The notes below the pieces were generated by a model, which saw only the letters and a list, made by a program, of their open reading frames with translations, made no database searches and was not told where the DNA came from. The position numbers were made by a program, and so were the translations under genes. Of a stretch of 64,000 nt of DNA, positions 34,308 through 42,924 are shown piece by piece. Position 1 is the stretch's first letter; each line of letters opens with the position of its first letter. Where the stretch lies: the NCBI RefSeq assembly GCF_004339745.1, contig NZ_SMGP01000002.1, positions 1,240,001-1,304,000 of the forward strand. Reading direction: 5' to 3'. The DNA is from Paraburkholderia sp. BL9I2N2 (GTDB lineage Bacteria > Pseudomonadota > Gammaproteobacteria > Burkholderiales > Burkholderiaceae).

Positions 34308-35327
34308 TTAATCGACAACCGGCACGCGCCCTGTCGCGCGGCGCCGTTGCCAGCTTCGTTCGCTGAAGTGCAAAACCAGCAGACCCGGCAAGCCTAGCAG
34401 GATTTCGCGGGCGCGCTTGGCGAGCGACAACGCCAAGGCCGCGTCCGGCGGCAAACCCACCAGCGGCGCGAGCAGCAGATAGCCGCCTTCCTGCACGCCG
34501 AGCGAACCGGGAATCATGAACGCCGCGCCGCGAATCGCTTGCCCCAGGCTTTCGAGCAACAGGGCGTCGACCCAATCGACCGGATGACCGAGAAAGCGCA
34601 GCGCGAGCCACACCTCCACCGTGCCGACGATCCAGCCCAGCAGGCTCATCAGGAAGCTCGCCGCCACGCGGCCGCGCTCGCGGTACATGGCCTGCACGGC
34701 GGCATCGACGGCTTCGGCACGCGTCATCAACGAAGACCAGTCGCGCTTGCCGAAAAGCTTCGAGACCACACCGAGCAAGCGGCCGAACAGACCGCGCCGC
34801 TGTGCATAGTAGAACCCGACGATCATCGCGCCCAGCACGCCGGTGGCGATCAACGTCGCGGTCTGCAAATCGTGCAGCGCGCCGTGCGCGGCATAAGCGC
34901 CGAACAGCAACAGCCCGCCCAATGCGAAGAGAATTTGCGCGAGCGCCTGCGCGGTCGTGCTGACCGTGATCGCAGCAGCCGCATCGCGCATGCGCATGCC
35001 ACGCTGGGACAGTTGCCGCACCATCACGACCGGGCCGCCGATCTGGCCGGCCGGCAACAGGCTATTCACCGACTCGCCGATCCAACGCGCGAACAGCGCG
35101 TCGCGCAAGGTCAGATCATGATGCACGCCGTCACGACGAGGATGAAACAGCACCGAGATCGCGCCGGCATCGAGAATCAGCGGCACGAGGTGAAACGCCG
35201 CGACGAGCGCGAGTCCCCAGCCGGCCGCGAGCAGCGTCGAGGCGACCGTGCCGAAACCCTGCCACGCGAGCAGGCCGACAAACAGCGCCGTCCCGATCGA
35301 CAGCAGAATCAGGGCCGCGCGGCTCAT
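34308..35327 (-). CDS. LPG-synthase-like (UPF0104) membrane protein
   Basis: 339 residues from ATG 35327, which overlaps the upstream stop by four bases (ATGA). Around eight membrane segments, with family markers WIGESVNSLLPAGQIGGPVVM and ESLGQAIRGAAFMIPGSLGVQEGGYL, the LPG_synthase_TM (AglD/HpnL) pattern. Members act as lipid-modifying or flippase-like proteins; HpnL is linked to hopanoid-related membrane modification. In this operon a role in moving or modifying a lipid made by the other three proteins is likely. No C-terminal aminoacyl-transferase domain is present, so it is not a full MprF. Confidence 0.85.
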   Translation of the reverse strand: MSRAALILLSIGTALFVGLLAWQGFGTVASTLLAAGWGLALVAAFHLVPLILDAGAISVLFHPRRDGVHHDLTLRDALFARWIGESVNSLLPAGQIGGPVVMVRQLSQRGMRMRDAAAAITVSTTAQALAQILFALGGLLLFGAYAAHGALHDLQTATLIATGVLGAMIVGFYYAQRRGLFGRLLGVVSKLFGKRDWSSLMTRAEAVDAAVQAMYRERGRVAASFLMSLLGWIVGTVEVWLALRFLGHPVDWVDALLLESLGQAIRGAAFMIPGSLGVQEGGYLLLAPLVGLPPDAALALSLAKRAREILLGLPGLLVLHFSERSWQRRRATGRVPVVD

Positions 35328-36136
35328 GCGCGGTCCTTCCCGCGTCGGGTCATCTGACGAAACACCTGGCGGAAGCCGAAGTACGCAATCGCGTCCTTCA
35401 TGTTCGAGATGAAACGACGCCACGGCCGCATGTTCGGATCCGTCACGTACTCGAAAGTGAGCGAGACGCGCATTTCGTTCGCGCCAGCGGGCGTGATGCG
35501 ATGGCGCAGCTTGTCGCCGTCGAAAAACACGAGGCCGCCCGGCGGAATCTGCACCGAGCCCGGCTGATCCGCGATATCCGGATTGCGCGTGTGGAGCTCG
35601 TAGTCGAGCCGGCAAGACGATTCGTCGATCACGCCGAGCAGCAGCGTGTAACGGCGGCCGTCATAGTACGAAGTATCGTAGTGCCAGCCGATATGGTCGC
35701 CCGGCCGCGTGTAGTAATACAGCGCGTACGCATGCGGATCGTCGGCGGGCGAAAGCTGCAGCTTGTCGCCGCTCAGTTGCTCCAGCCAGCCGATCAATTC
35801 CTTCGAGCGGTACAGCTCGGCGATGAACGGCGCAAGGCGGTCGATCGTATGACGGCTCACGCTGCCGCCCTGCTTGTGACCCGGCAGATAGTTGCGGTTC
35901 ACCTCGTCGAGCAGCGAACGTGCGCTGTGGACGAGCTGCGCCGTGACTTCGGGCGCGAGAAAGTCTTCCAGATAAAGAAACGCGCCCTGCTCCGCGAAAT
36001 CCTTGCGCAGACGCGGATTGTCGAACTCGCGCGTGCGGCTCGCGATGGCGCGGTCGGCATTCGGTGCGGGCGAGGCAGCCGGCGTACGTCCGACCGGAGC
36101 GGACGCGATCACGTCGTTTTCGGCCTGCGTACTCAT
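35324..36136 (-). CDS. 2-oxoglutarate/Fe(II)-dependent oxygenase
   Basis: 270 residues from ATG 36136. The double-stranded beta-helix carries the iron triad His152-x-Asp154 (GWHYDTSYY) and His212 (KLRHRITP), with Arg223 (EMRVSLTF) as the probable 2-oxoglutarate anchor. The N-terminal 30 residues are Ala/Pro-rich and probably disordered. The protein most resembles the 2OG-FeII_Oxy family that hydroxylates small molecules or lipids. It overlaps the neighbouring genes on both sides (ATGA at 36133-36136 and at 35324-35327), which ties it to the phosphatidyltransferase and the membrane protein. Substrate unknown; a hydroxylated headgroup or acyl chain is a possibility. Confidence 0.88.
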   Translation of the reverse strand: MSTQAENDVIASAPVGRTPAASPAPNADRAIASRTREFDNPRLRKDFAEQGAFLYLEDFLAPEVTAQLVHSARSLLDEVNRNYLPGHKQGGSVSRHTIDRLAPFIAELYRSKELIGWLEQLSGDKLQLSPADDPHAYALYYYTRPGDHIGWHYDTSYYDGRRYTLLLGVIDESSCRLDYELHTRNPDIADQPGSVQIPPGGLVFFDGDKLRHRITPAGANEMRVSLTFEYVTDPNMRPWRRFISNMKDAIAYFGFRQVFRQMTRRGKDRA

Positions 36137-36834
36137 TTGCTGGCCCACATCTGGCTAGTTTCGGTCTTGCCGGCGGCAGCGGCCGCCGGGGTAGCGGCAC
36201 GGCGCGCAACGCGCCAGTAGTCAATCACCACCCAAACAGCGAAAAGCGGCGCGCCGATGGACGCCACCACGACGAAGGGCAGCACGACGCTCGTCAACGT
36301 AACGATCGGCAGCAGATACAAGACGTCTTCAGTTTCGAAACCGCCGACGGATGCCTGCTTCGTGCCCGCCTTGCCGGCCATTTCCTCGATGCGCATGCGC
36401 AGGAAGAAAATCAGCGCGATCGCCACGCCGGCCAAGCCGCCGAGCACACCCGGCGCGACTCTCAATCCGGCGATGTGCGTGGCGCCCGCTCCCATGCCCA
36501 TGCCGACGAACAACATGACGGTGACAAGGGCATCGCAAGCGAGGTCGTAAAAATGACCGATCCGGCTCGACTTTCCGCCGATGCGCGCGAGTTCGCCGTC
36601 CGTATGGTCGACAAAATTCGACAGCACGATCAGGAAGGCGCCGGTGTTGACCCACGCGAATTCGCCGTGAGCAAGGCAGAGCGCGCCTGCCAGCCCGATC
36701 AGCAGGCGCAGCGTGGTCAGATGGTTCGGCGTGACCCACGTGTTCACGAGCGGAGTCACGAGCCGGCGGGCGAGCCGCGCGTCCCATGTTCTGGGCGGCG
36801 GAACGTTAATTGGAGGTTGGGGTCGCGAATTCAT
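36133..36834 (-). CDS. CDP-alcohol phosphatidyltransferase family protein
   Basis: 233 residues from ATG 36834 (a longer frame to 36861 exists). The complete catalytic motif is present: Asp76, Asp79-Gly80, Ala83-Arg84, Gly93, Asp97 and Asp101, matching D-x2-DG-x2-AR-x8-G-x3-D-x3-D. Several membrane segments follow (VTVMLFVGMGMGA, GLAGVAIALIFFL, LPIVTLTSVVLPFVV). The enzyme joins a CDP-activated alcohol to a hydroxyl acceptor or the reverse. First gene of the operon; the nucleotidyltransferase at the end of the operon probably supplies its CDP substrate. It is distinct from the housekeeping PgsA and PssA by context. Confidence 0.88.
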   Translation of the reverse strand: MNSRPQPPINVPPPRTWDARLARRLVTPLVNTWVTPNHLTTLRLLIGLAGALCLAHGEFAWVNTGAFLIVLSNFVDHTDGELARIGGKSSRIGHFYDLACDALVTVMLFVGMGMGAGATHIAGLRVAPGVLGGLAGVAIALIFFLRMRIEEMAGKAGTKQASVGGFETEDVLYLLPIVTLTSVVLPFVVVASIGAPLFAVWVVIDYWRVARRAATPAAAAAGKTETSQMWASK

Positions 36835-37075
36835 AACCCGGAAATATATACGGGATCGCAAAAGATTGCTTTCTTACCGTACGTTTCTTTACCCTCCGCG
36901 CGTTGCCGATCTGTGCTGGCTGTAAAGCAAGATTTGCCGAATCGCGATAAAGTGCAAACCAGTTGCGCCTGCCCTCAAGGGGATCACGTCGATGCGCAAC
37001 GTCTTTTCGGGTCTCGAGATCACGCCACCGCCCGTTGCGAACACACTACATCGAATCGGGTGGCCGTCCACGCTT

Positions 37076-37510
37076 ATGAAACGCTTTCTTTCGTCTGTAC
37101 TCCTTGCTCTGGTGGCCGCCGCGCTGCCGCTCGCCAGTTACGCCACCGCGCTCGACGCGCCGCTTGCCTGCAATGAAAGCGGCCATCAGTTCATTGCCGA
37201 CCTTGCGGAGCAACAGATGATCGACCCGAAGCCCACGCGCGTGGAGAGCAATTCGATCAATGCCTTCTCGCCGACCTCCGGCGCGAATCTGACCGCATAC
37301 GGCTTTCGCGTGTTCGCGGTGGTCGGCTACGAAAAAGACGATCCCATGTTCCGTGTCGGCGACGGCGAGCCGGTCGCGCGTTCGGCCTACGGCGTCGTGG
37401 TGTTCGGCAGCGAAGCCAAGGTTCGGAACGCGATTGCCGGCACCGGCAGCACGGCGATCGTGCACCGCGTAGCGCCGCTTATTACGGCGATTTTTTGTAA
37501 ACGGAGTTGA
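37076..37510 (+). CDS. Small secreted protein of unknown function
   Basis: 144 residues from ATG 37076, chosen because a clear signal peptide follows (MKRFLSSVLLALVAAALPLA, cleavage after about ATA at residue 25). The mature part of about 120 residues has two Cys (ACNES and the one near the C-terminus) that could form a disulfide and a core with GANLTAYGFRVFAVVGYEKDD. I do not recognise a named domain. Divergent from the four-gene operon, converging with phoX; no sign of an operon partner. Confidence 0.78.
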   Translation: MKRFLSSVLLALVAAALPLASYATALDAPLACNESGHQFIADLAEQQMIDPKPTRVESNSINAFSPTSGANLTAYGFRVFAVVGYEKDDPMFRVGDGEPVARSAYGVVVFGSEAKVRNAIAGTGSTAIVHRVAPLITAIFCKRS

Positions 37511-37641
37511 GGCGGCGCGCGGTCACCATGCTTGCGGGAATGTGCCGGCCGAAGAGCGGGACGCCGGGTTTCGGCGTTCCCGTGCGCGGCCTGACCGACA
37601 CGCCATCACGCGCGCGGCAGGCCGATCCCACTCACACCTTT

Positions 37642-39594
37642 TTACAACTTGATCCCCGCCGGATCCGCCGTCAGATACCCCACCGTCGCCCCGAACCGGT
37701 CCTTGTAGTTGGCCCGCACGAGCGGATCGAGCGTCGATTTGATCTTGTCGTGCAACGGACTTTCCCAATCGCCGACGTGCTGAAAGTTGCTCATCACGTA
37801 AGTCCAGCCATTGATTTCGTCGACGGCGTGCAGGCCCGTCGACTCGGCGCCCGCCGGACAAGAGAGCACGCGCGCGAGCGTCTTCGTGTCGACGTTGTAC
37901 GCCCACAGGAAGTTGTTCACGTGCATGCCGCTGTCTTCGCCGATAAAGAGCGTGCGCAGCTTCTCCGAGAACTTCAGGTTGTCCGGGTTCGCAATCCGCT
38001 CGGGGTTAGCGGTGTTGCCGAGCGCATCGGCCGCTGACAGATCCTCGCCGACCAGCGCCGCCGGCGCGGCCATGTCGACCGGCACCCATTCGCTGTTGAT
38101 CGCGGCGCCGCTGCGATCGCGCTGGCCGCCCTTCATGTTCAGCGCGTAGACCGCGCCGGCGTTAATGGTCTTGTCGACGGCCACGTCGGTGGATGCCGCA
38201 TTGCCCCGCACCATCGACTTCTCGATGCGCGACATCGCCGAATACAGCACCTTGTCCTTGATATTGACCGTCGTGCCTTCGAGTTTCGTGAAGCCCATGC
38301 TGCCGCCGGCCAGCGCCGCGTAGCGATGCGTCTCGAGGAACGTGGCCGCCTGGGTCATGCCGGGCTTGATACGCACCCAGTTGAAGGTGCCGTTGTAGTT
38401 GATCTTCGTGTAGGCCGGATCGAGCGGGTCTTTGGTCGCGACGTCCATGATGTCGCTCGCGCGCAACTGGTTGGCGAGCGCCTCGATTTCGTCGCTGGTC
38501 GCGTGGCCCAGGTTGATCCACGACAGCGTCGCCGCGCCCGCGCCGCTCGCGGACACTTGCGTCCACTTCGCGACGTACAGCGTGCCCGCCGACAGATCGG
38601 CTTCGCGATCCGCGATGAACATGAACAGGCCGCCGTTGGTCGCGTCGTCGCCCATCAGCACGGTGCGCTTGTCCGGCATCACCTGAATCAGCTCGTGCGA
38701 AATGCGGCCGAGGCAGTAGTGCTTTTTGATCGTGCCTGTACCGTCCGGATTGACGGTGACTTCCGGCAGATGCCCGTAGTGATACGGGTTCGCGGCGGTT
38801 TCATCGCCATACAGGCTGCGGCTGAAGCCCTTGAACTGGCTGTTGCCGGCAATCGTGGTGGCGTCCGGCTCGTACTCTTCGCTCGACAGATGCGTATTCC
38901 ACGGCGACAGGCTCGCGCCGCAGGTGATCCACAAACCATGCGCCTTCGATGTATCGACGTTCGAATACCCCGCCAGCGTGAGCTTGCCGGTGGCCGGATC
39001 CTGATCGAGCGTGAGCACGGCGATCGGCGACGGCAGTTGGCCGTACATCGACACCAGACTCTGATCGCGGGTCGCGTATTCAAACTGCACGACGGCGAAC
39101 ACCGCGTTGCCCTTGAGGCCCTTCACCGCCGGATTGTCGAGGCGGATCAGCGAGCTGCCGTCCGGGCAATCCGAGTAGAACTGGCGCTCTTTGCCCGCCA
39201 CCGATTTGTCGACGATCGGCTGATTGTTGATGTCGAAATAGCCGCCCGCGAGGATCGTGCCGCCCTTCACGTTCGGCACGTTGTCGCCGGTGACGAAGAA
39301 CGGCTGATACGCCAGCTTGAACGCGCGGCTGCTGCCGTCGCTCAGTTGCACCGCCAAAGTCGAGGCGACCGTGGTCTTCGCCATGGCGGCGGGGTCGGCC
39401 AGCGTCGGCGCGGCCATGCTCGCGAATGCCGCGGAGACGAAGTTCGCGACCGGTTTGACCGGCGTCGCCAGTTCGTCGCTGCCCCCGCAAGCGGTCAGCA
39501 TCGAAGCCGTGGCGAGCCCGCCGAGCGGCAGCATCGGCGCGCCCACGAGGAGTTTCAGGGCCTTGCGGCGGGAAAGGTCGAGCGGCTCTGCCAT
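37642..39594 (-). CDS. phoX: PhoX family alkaline phosphatase, Tat-exported
   Basis: 650 residues from ATG 39594. The N-terminus carries a twin-arginine signal (LDLSRRKALKLLVGAPMLPL) and a Cys in LTACGGS that may be a lipid attachment point. The rest is the DUF839/PhoX fold, a Ca/Fe-dependent phosphatase, with segments such as YCLGRISHELIQVMPDKRTV, MGDDATNGGLFMFIADRE and FIGEDSGMHVNNFLWAYNVD near the C-terminus. It would release phosphate from organic esters outside the cytoplasm. A good Pho box lies upstream (39701-39730), so expression under phosphate starvation is expected. Confidence 0.92.
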   Translation of the reverse strand: MAEPLDLSRRKALKLLVGAPMLPLGGLATASMLTACGGSDELATPVKPVANFVSAAFASMAAPTLADPAAMAKTTVASTLAVQLSDGSSRAFKLAYQPFFVTGDNVPNVKGGTILAGGYFDINNQPIVDKSVAGKERQFYSDCPDGSSLIRLDNPAVKGLKGNAVFAVVQFEYATRDQSLVSMYGQLPSPIAVLTLDQDPATGKLTLAGYSNVDTSKAHGLWITCGASLSPWNTHLSSEEYEPDATTIAGNSQFKGFSRSLYGDETAANPYHYGHLPEVTVNPDGTGTIKKHYCLGRISHELIQVMPDKRTVLMGDDATNGGLFMFIADREADLSAGTLYVAKWTQVSASGAGAATLSWINLGHATSDEIEALANQLRASDIMDVATKDPLDPAYTKINYNGTFNWVRIKPGMTQAATFLETHRYAALAGGSMGFTKLEGTTVNIKDKVLYSAMSRIEKSMVRGNAASTDVAVDKTINAGAVYALNMKGGQRDRSGAAINSEWVPVDMAAPAALVGEDLSAADALGNTANPERIANPDNLKFSEKLRTLFIGEDSGMHVNNFLWAYNVDTKTLARVLSCPAGAESTGLHAVDEINGWTYVMSNFQHVGDWESPLHDKIKSTLDPLVRANYKDRFGATVGYLTADPAGIKL

Positions 39595-39700
39595 GTTGTC
39601 GTGATCCAGTGTTTGGGTAGCGTGGGCGAATGCACAGCCGGCACGCACTCAGACCCAAAACCACATGGTTCACGCTCGCGCCGCTATGACGCGAGGATTC

Positions 39701-39730
39701 TATGAAGCGAATGTGAAAGTATATTGACAG
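39701..39730 (-). promoter_or_regulatory. Pho box upstream of phoX
   Basis: On the minus strand the region reads CTGTCAATATA, CTTTCACATTC, GCTTCATA: three units starting 11 bp apart, the spacing of PhoB half-sites (consensus CTGTCAT plus AT-rich spacer). It ends 107 bp before the phoX ATG at 39594. The first two units fit the consensus at five or six of six core bases. Confidence 0.7.
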
Positions 39731-39814
39731 GTTTTAGTAATATTTTGTTCAGGCCGTTGGGAGACGACCTGGCCAGCCCCGGAGCCTGTCGCAGGCCGCG
39801 AGCGGAACCGATCT

Positions 39815-40351
39815 TTAACCTGGACGGCGAAACTCGTTCTCGACCCACGCCGCGGCGCTCGCCTTGCTGAGCTTGAAGTTGGGCGCGACCTGCACTTGCG
39901 CGAGCTGCTCGCCGAACGTGTCGAGCGCGGTCAACAACGCATACGGTTCGTCTTCGTCGGGAACGATGTCGAGCGTGATGTCGAGTTCGTCGTTGCCGTC
40001 CGCGCTCGCCACTCGCACTTCCTTATGGAGTTGCGCGCGCAGTTGCTGCTCGTGGCGCCGCAGCACTTCAGACGCGGTCTTCACCAGCGTGTTGAACGCC
40101 GAGGTGTCCAGCGGCTTCGGATCCTTCTTGTTGCGGCCCATCGTCCACGGACCGACGAGCGCGGGTTCCGCTTCGCCGTCCTTGATCATTTCGACGGCCC
40201 AGCCTTCGTCGTCTTCATTCTTGATGACGCGCGCGGTCCAGCCATCGTCGCGCCACAGGCGTGCTTCGTGCACGGTCTCGCCCAGTTCGGACGAGCCTTC
40301 CGTCGTGAGATCTTCAGCGGTGGCGGACGATGGAAGGGGTATATCGGTCAT
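39815..40351 (-). CDS. Conserved hypothetical acidic protein
   Basis: 178 residues from ATG 40351 (the frame continues upstream but that part is poor). No signal peptide or membrane segment, and overall acidic. It contains EARLWRDDGWTARVIKNEDD, EGWAVEMIKDGEAEPALVGPW and a C-terminal half with DELDITLDIVPDEDEPYALL. I know of no function. The even codon use and a well-formed ATG start argue for a real gene. It is transcribed toward phoX but has its own gap of about 220 bp before it; a terminator for leftward transcription lies upstream at 40529-40555. Confidence 0.75.
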   Translation of the reverse strand: MTDIPLPSSATAEDLTTEGSSELGETVHEARLWRDDGWTARVIKNEDDEGWAVEMIKDGEAEPALVGPWTMGRNKKDPKPLDTSAFNTLVKTASEVLRRHEQQLRAQLHKEVRVASADGNDELDITLDIVPDEDEPYALLTALDTFGEQLAQVQVAPNFKLSKASAAAWVENEFRRPG

Positions 40352-40979
40352 TACAGGTTCACTCACGTTCGCGGGGGCGGAAACACATCTCAAGCGCGCA
40401 ATTCTACCCGCCTCGCACTCGGCGGATGCGGCCCTCTGACGAACGGACAAGCCACGGCGAGCGCATCGCCAATCGAAATAATCTATTTCCTTATTCGCGG
40501 GAACTTATAAACCGATTATAAAAAATCATAAAAAAACGCGGCCCGAAGGCCGCGTATAAAGACGAAAAAGATACCCTTGGTCAAGGGGCAAGACGAATTG
40601 TAGAACCGTAATTCATCGTAATAGATCCCGCGAATTGGAAGAGTGCATTGCGGGAACTAGAATAAATCGACAAAATATCTCGAAATAGACGCTATTCCTT
40701 ACTGCTCATGGCTTGCGGCGATTCGTCGCGATCAGGCAACAACACGCCATTGACACGGCATCCATGAATTCACAGCCGAACAGATTTTTTCTTTATTTAC
40801 CCGCACTTACACAATTCCGTATTCACCATTACGGATTCGAGAATTCATTGTTGTGCCATATGCGATTAAAGATAGGAATAGCAGGAATACACTTCGCAGC
40901 GGATCGTCAGCCCGCCGGCGCAATCGGCGGTGAGCACTGGAATGCGATTCCCCATGCACTGTTTCGGAGTTATCTAACC
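40352..40979. other. Intergenic region before the porin gene
   Basis: 628 bp, AT-rich compared with its neighbours and without a convincing protein gene. It contains the leftward terminator at 40529-40555, a short hairpin CCCTTG-GT-CAAGGG at 40573-40586, and must hold the promoter(s) of the hypothetical gene at 40351 and of the porin at 40980. Longer porin frames starting at 40713 lack a ribosome site and would destroy the signal peptide. Confidence 0.6.
40529..40555 (-). terminator. Minus-strand intrinsic terminator without an assigned gene
   Basis: ACGCGGCC (40536-40543) pairs with GGCCGCGT (40548-40555) across a CGAA loop (TTCG when read on the minus strand, a stable tetraloop). On the minus strand a T run (TTTTTT) follows. 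No protein gene on the minus strand lies between here and the porin, so it may end a small RNA. Confidence 0.7.
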
Positions 40980-42131
40980 ATGAAAAAAACCCTCATCGCA
41001 GCAGGCCTCCTGGGCGCGGTTGCCATCAGCGCCCATGCACAGAGCAGCGTGACCTTGTACGGCACGCTGGACGCCGGTCTCGTTTACTCGAACAACCAGG
41101 GCGGCCATAGCAACTGGCAACAAGGCAGCGGCTCGGTGTCGAACACCTACTTCGGCCTGCGCGGCAGTGAAGACCTCGGCGGCGGCCTGCATGCGATCTT
41201 CACGTTGGAGAACGGCTTCAACCTGAATAACGGTCAGGACACGGAAAGCAACACGATGTTCAACCGTCAGGCTTTCGTCGGTCTGAAGAGCGATCAGTAC
41301 GGTGCGCTGACGCTCGGCCGTCAATACGATTCCGTGGTCGACTACCTGGCGCCGCTGTCCGAAGCCGGCGCGGGCTACGGCAACAACCTCGCGGCTCACC
41401 CGTTCGACAACGACAACCTCGATAACTCGTTCTCGATCAAGAACGCCGTCAAGTACACGAGCGCGAACTACGCGGGCCTGAAGTTCGGCGGCTTGTATGG
41501 GTTCAGCAATTCGGCCGGTGATTTCTCCAACAACCGTGCATGGAGCGTTGGCGCTTCGTATGACAACGGTCCGTTGAGCGTTGCCGCCGCTTACCTGCAA
41601 CTGAACAAGTCGGGCAGCTCGAACCTGAGCGGCGCCGTGTCGCAAGGCGACGGCACCGCGGCGATCGCAGCCGATCTGCAGCGCACGTATGGCGCGGGCA
41701 TCAACTACACGTATGGCCCGGCAACGGTCGGCTTCGTCTATACGCACACACAACTCGACGGCATTACCGGCGTGGATGTCGGCGGCACGACGTTGCCCGG
41801 CGTCGCCGGCACCAACCTGCACCTGGACAACTACGAGGTGAACGGCCGCTATGCACTGACGCCGGCACTGAGCCTCGCGGCGTCGTACACGTTCACGGAC
41901 GGCAAGATGTCCGGCTCGAACGGTTCGGGCGATCCGAAGTGGCACACGGTGTCGCTGCAAGGCGACTACTCGCTGAGCAAGCGTACCGACGTGTACGTGG
42001 AAGGCGTGTATCAGCATGCGTCGGGCGAGCTCGGCAACTTCGGCTCGAACGTCGCGGCGATCAACACCCTCGCACCGTCGTCGAACGGCAATCAGCTGGC
42101 AGCGGCAGTCGGCCTGCGTCATCGCTTCTAA
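40980..42131 (+). CDS. Gram-negative general porin (OmpC/OpcP-like, trimeric)
   Basis: 383 residues from ATG 40980, with CGGAG upstream. Signal peptide at 1-20 (MKKTLIAAGLLGAVAISAHA), then the usual beginning QSSVTLYGTLDAGLVYSNN. The protein alternates short beta-strands with loops and ends in Phe (GLRHRF), the outer-membrane targeting residue. YFGLRGSEDLGGGLHAIFTLENGF and RQAFVGLKSDQYGALTLGRQYD are the Burkholderia porin signatures. It forms a water-filled 16-strand channel for small solutes. A terminator follows 50 bp after the stop. Confidence 0.95.
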   Translation: MKKTLIAAGLLGAVAISAHAQSSVTLYGTLDAGLVYSNNQGGHSNWQQGSGSVSNTYFGLRGSEDLGGGLHAIFTLENGFNLNNGQDTESNTMFNRQAFVGLKSDQYGALTLGRQYDSVVDYLAPLSEAGAGYGNNLAAHPFDNDNLDNSFSIKNAVKYTSANYAGLKFGGLYGFSNSAGDFSNNRAWSVGASYDNGPLSVAAAYLQLNKSGSSNLSGAVSQGDGTAAIAADLQRTYGAGINYTYGPATVGFVYTHTQLDGITGVDVGGTTLPGVAGTNLHLDNYEVNGRYALTPALSLAASYTFTDGKMSGSNGSGDPKWHTVSLQGDYSLSKRTDVYVEGVYQHASGELGNFGSNVAAINTLAPSSNGNQLAAAVGLRHRF

Positions 42132-42182
42132 GTATTTTCAGGTGGTACGTGCGCAGCGAATGTATCGATTCGCTTCGTGAGC

Positions 42183-42220
42183 AACCCGCGCGTGACACGA
42201 TCACGTCGCGGGTTTTTTAT
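42183..42220 (+). terminator. Terminator of the porin gene
   Basis: AACCCGCG...CGTGA at 42183-42195 pairs with TCACG...CGCGGGTT at 42201-42214 with one bulged base, then a T run. Strong and correctly placed 52 bp after the porin stop. The rest of the 42132-42432 gap shows only a possible -10 (TATACT near 42286) for the next gene. Confidence 0.92.
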
Positions 42221-42432
42221 AGCCCTTACGTTTGGACACAATGCCGAGGGCCGTGGATAGTGACGACGCGCACACCCGGTGGGTATACTGACCGCAGTTG
42301 CCTTCCTTGCCGCAACGTTGCGATGTCGCGATGCCGTTGCGGTTGAACGGCGGCTTCGTCGCGAAGCATGACGTTGCGCTTCGCCCGCGCCCGAAGTTCC
42401 CGCGTACGACCGGGGACGCCGACGACCAGACC

Positions 42433-42786
42433 ATGAAAAGACTTCTCCTGCTTGCCCCCGCTGCTGCCGCGCTCGCCGCGCTTGCCGGTTGCGGTTCTTC
42501 CAGCGGCCCAGCGCGCGACGCGTCCCTGCCGATGATGTACGTGTCGTCGCAACGCGCGCCTGCCTATATCGCCGATTGCCTCGAAAGCCGGTTGTCACGC
42601 GTGCGTATGTCGCGCGTCGGCGGCGCGACGGAGATCGCCGTCGGCTCGGATTCGAACAACTCGTATTTCGTGACGCTGACGCCGTCGAACACCGGCTCGG
42701 TCATCAAGGTGATGCATCCCGCGAACGCGCCGGACGATCCGCCGGAACCGGAAATGCGCTTCGATATTGCACGCTGCGCGACCTGA
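42433..42786 (+). CDS. Small lipoprotein of unknown function
   Basis: 117 residues from ATG 42433. A lipobox is present: basic MKR, hydrophobic LLLLAPAAAALAAL, then AGC with Cys21 as the lipidation site. The mature part is short, with two further Cys (IADCLESR and IARCAT) that could pair. The pattern RVGGATEIAVGSDSNNSYFVTL suggests a small beta-sandwich. No named family recognised. Single gene between porin and YdjM-like gene with its own terminator. Confidence 0.8.
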   Translation: MKRLLLLAPAAAALAALAGCGSSSGPARDASLPMMYVSSQRAPAYIADCLESRLSRVRMSRVGGATEIAVGSDSNNSYFVTLTPSNTGSVIKVMHPANAPDDPPEPEMRFDIARCAT

Positions 42787-42818
42787 GCTTCGGTCGCACG
42801 CTGCGTTTTGAAGGCTAC

Positions 42819-42863
42819 GCCGACGCGCGATTTTTTTAACTCGCGTGTCGGCTATTTTTTTAT
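42819..42863 (+). terminator. Terminator of the lipoprotein gene
   Basis: GCCGACGCGCGA (42819-42830) pairs with TCGCGTGTCGGC (42841-42852) with one G-T wobble; the 10-base loop itself is T-rich and the stem is followed by TATTTTTTTAT. Confidence 0.9.
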
Positions 42864-42924
42864 CCGCTCATCTGCGAACATAGCCGCCCTTTGTTCTTGA
42901 TGCGGCGCTCTGCCGCGAGTTTCG

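Noticed and set aside
36838-37075. Possible promoter-attached small ORF upstream of the secreted protein (start at 36992)
   Set aside because: The extra 28 residues would bury the signal peptide; the start at 37076 explains the sequence better.
40573-40586. CCCTTG-GT-CAAGGG hairpin taken as a terminator
   Set aside because: A two-base loop and no T run on either strand; kept only as part of the small-RNA hypothesis.
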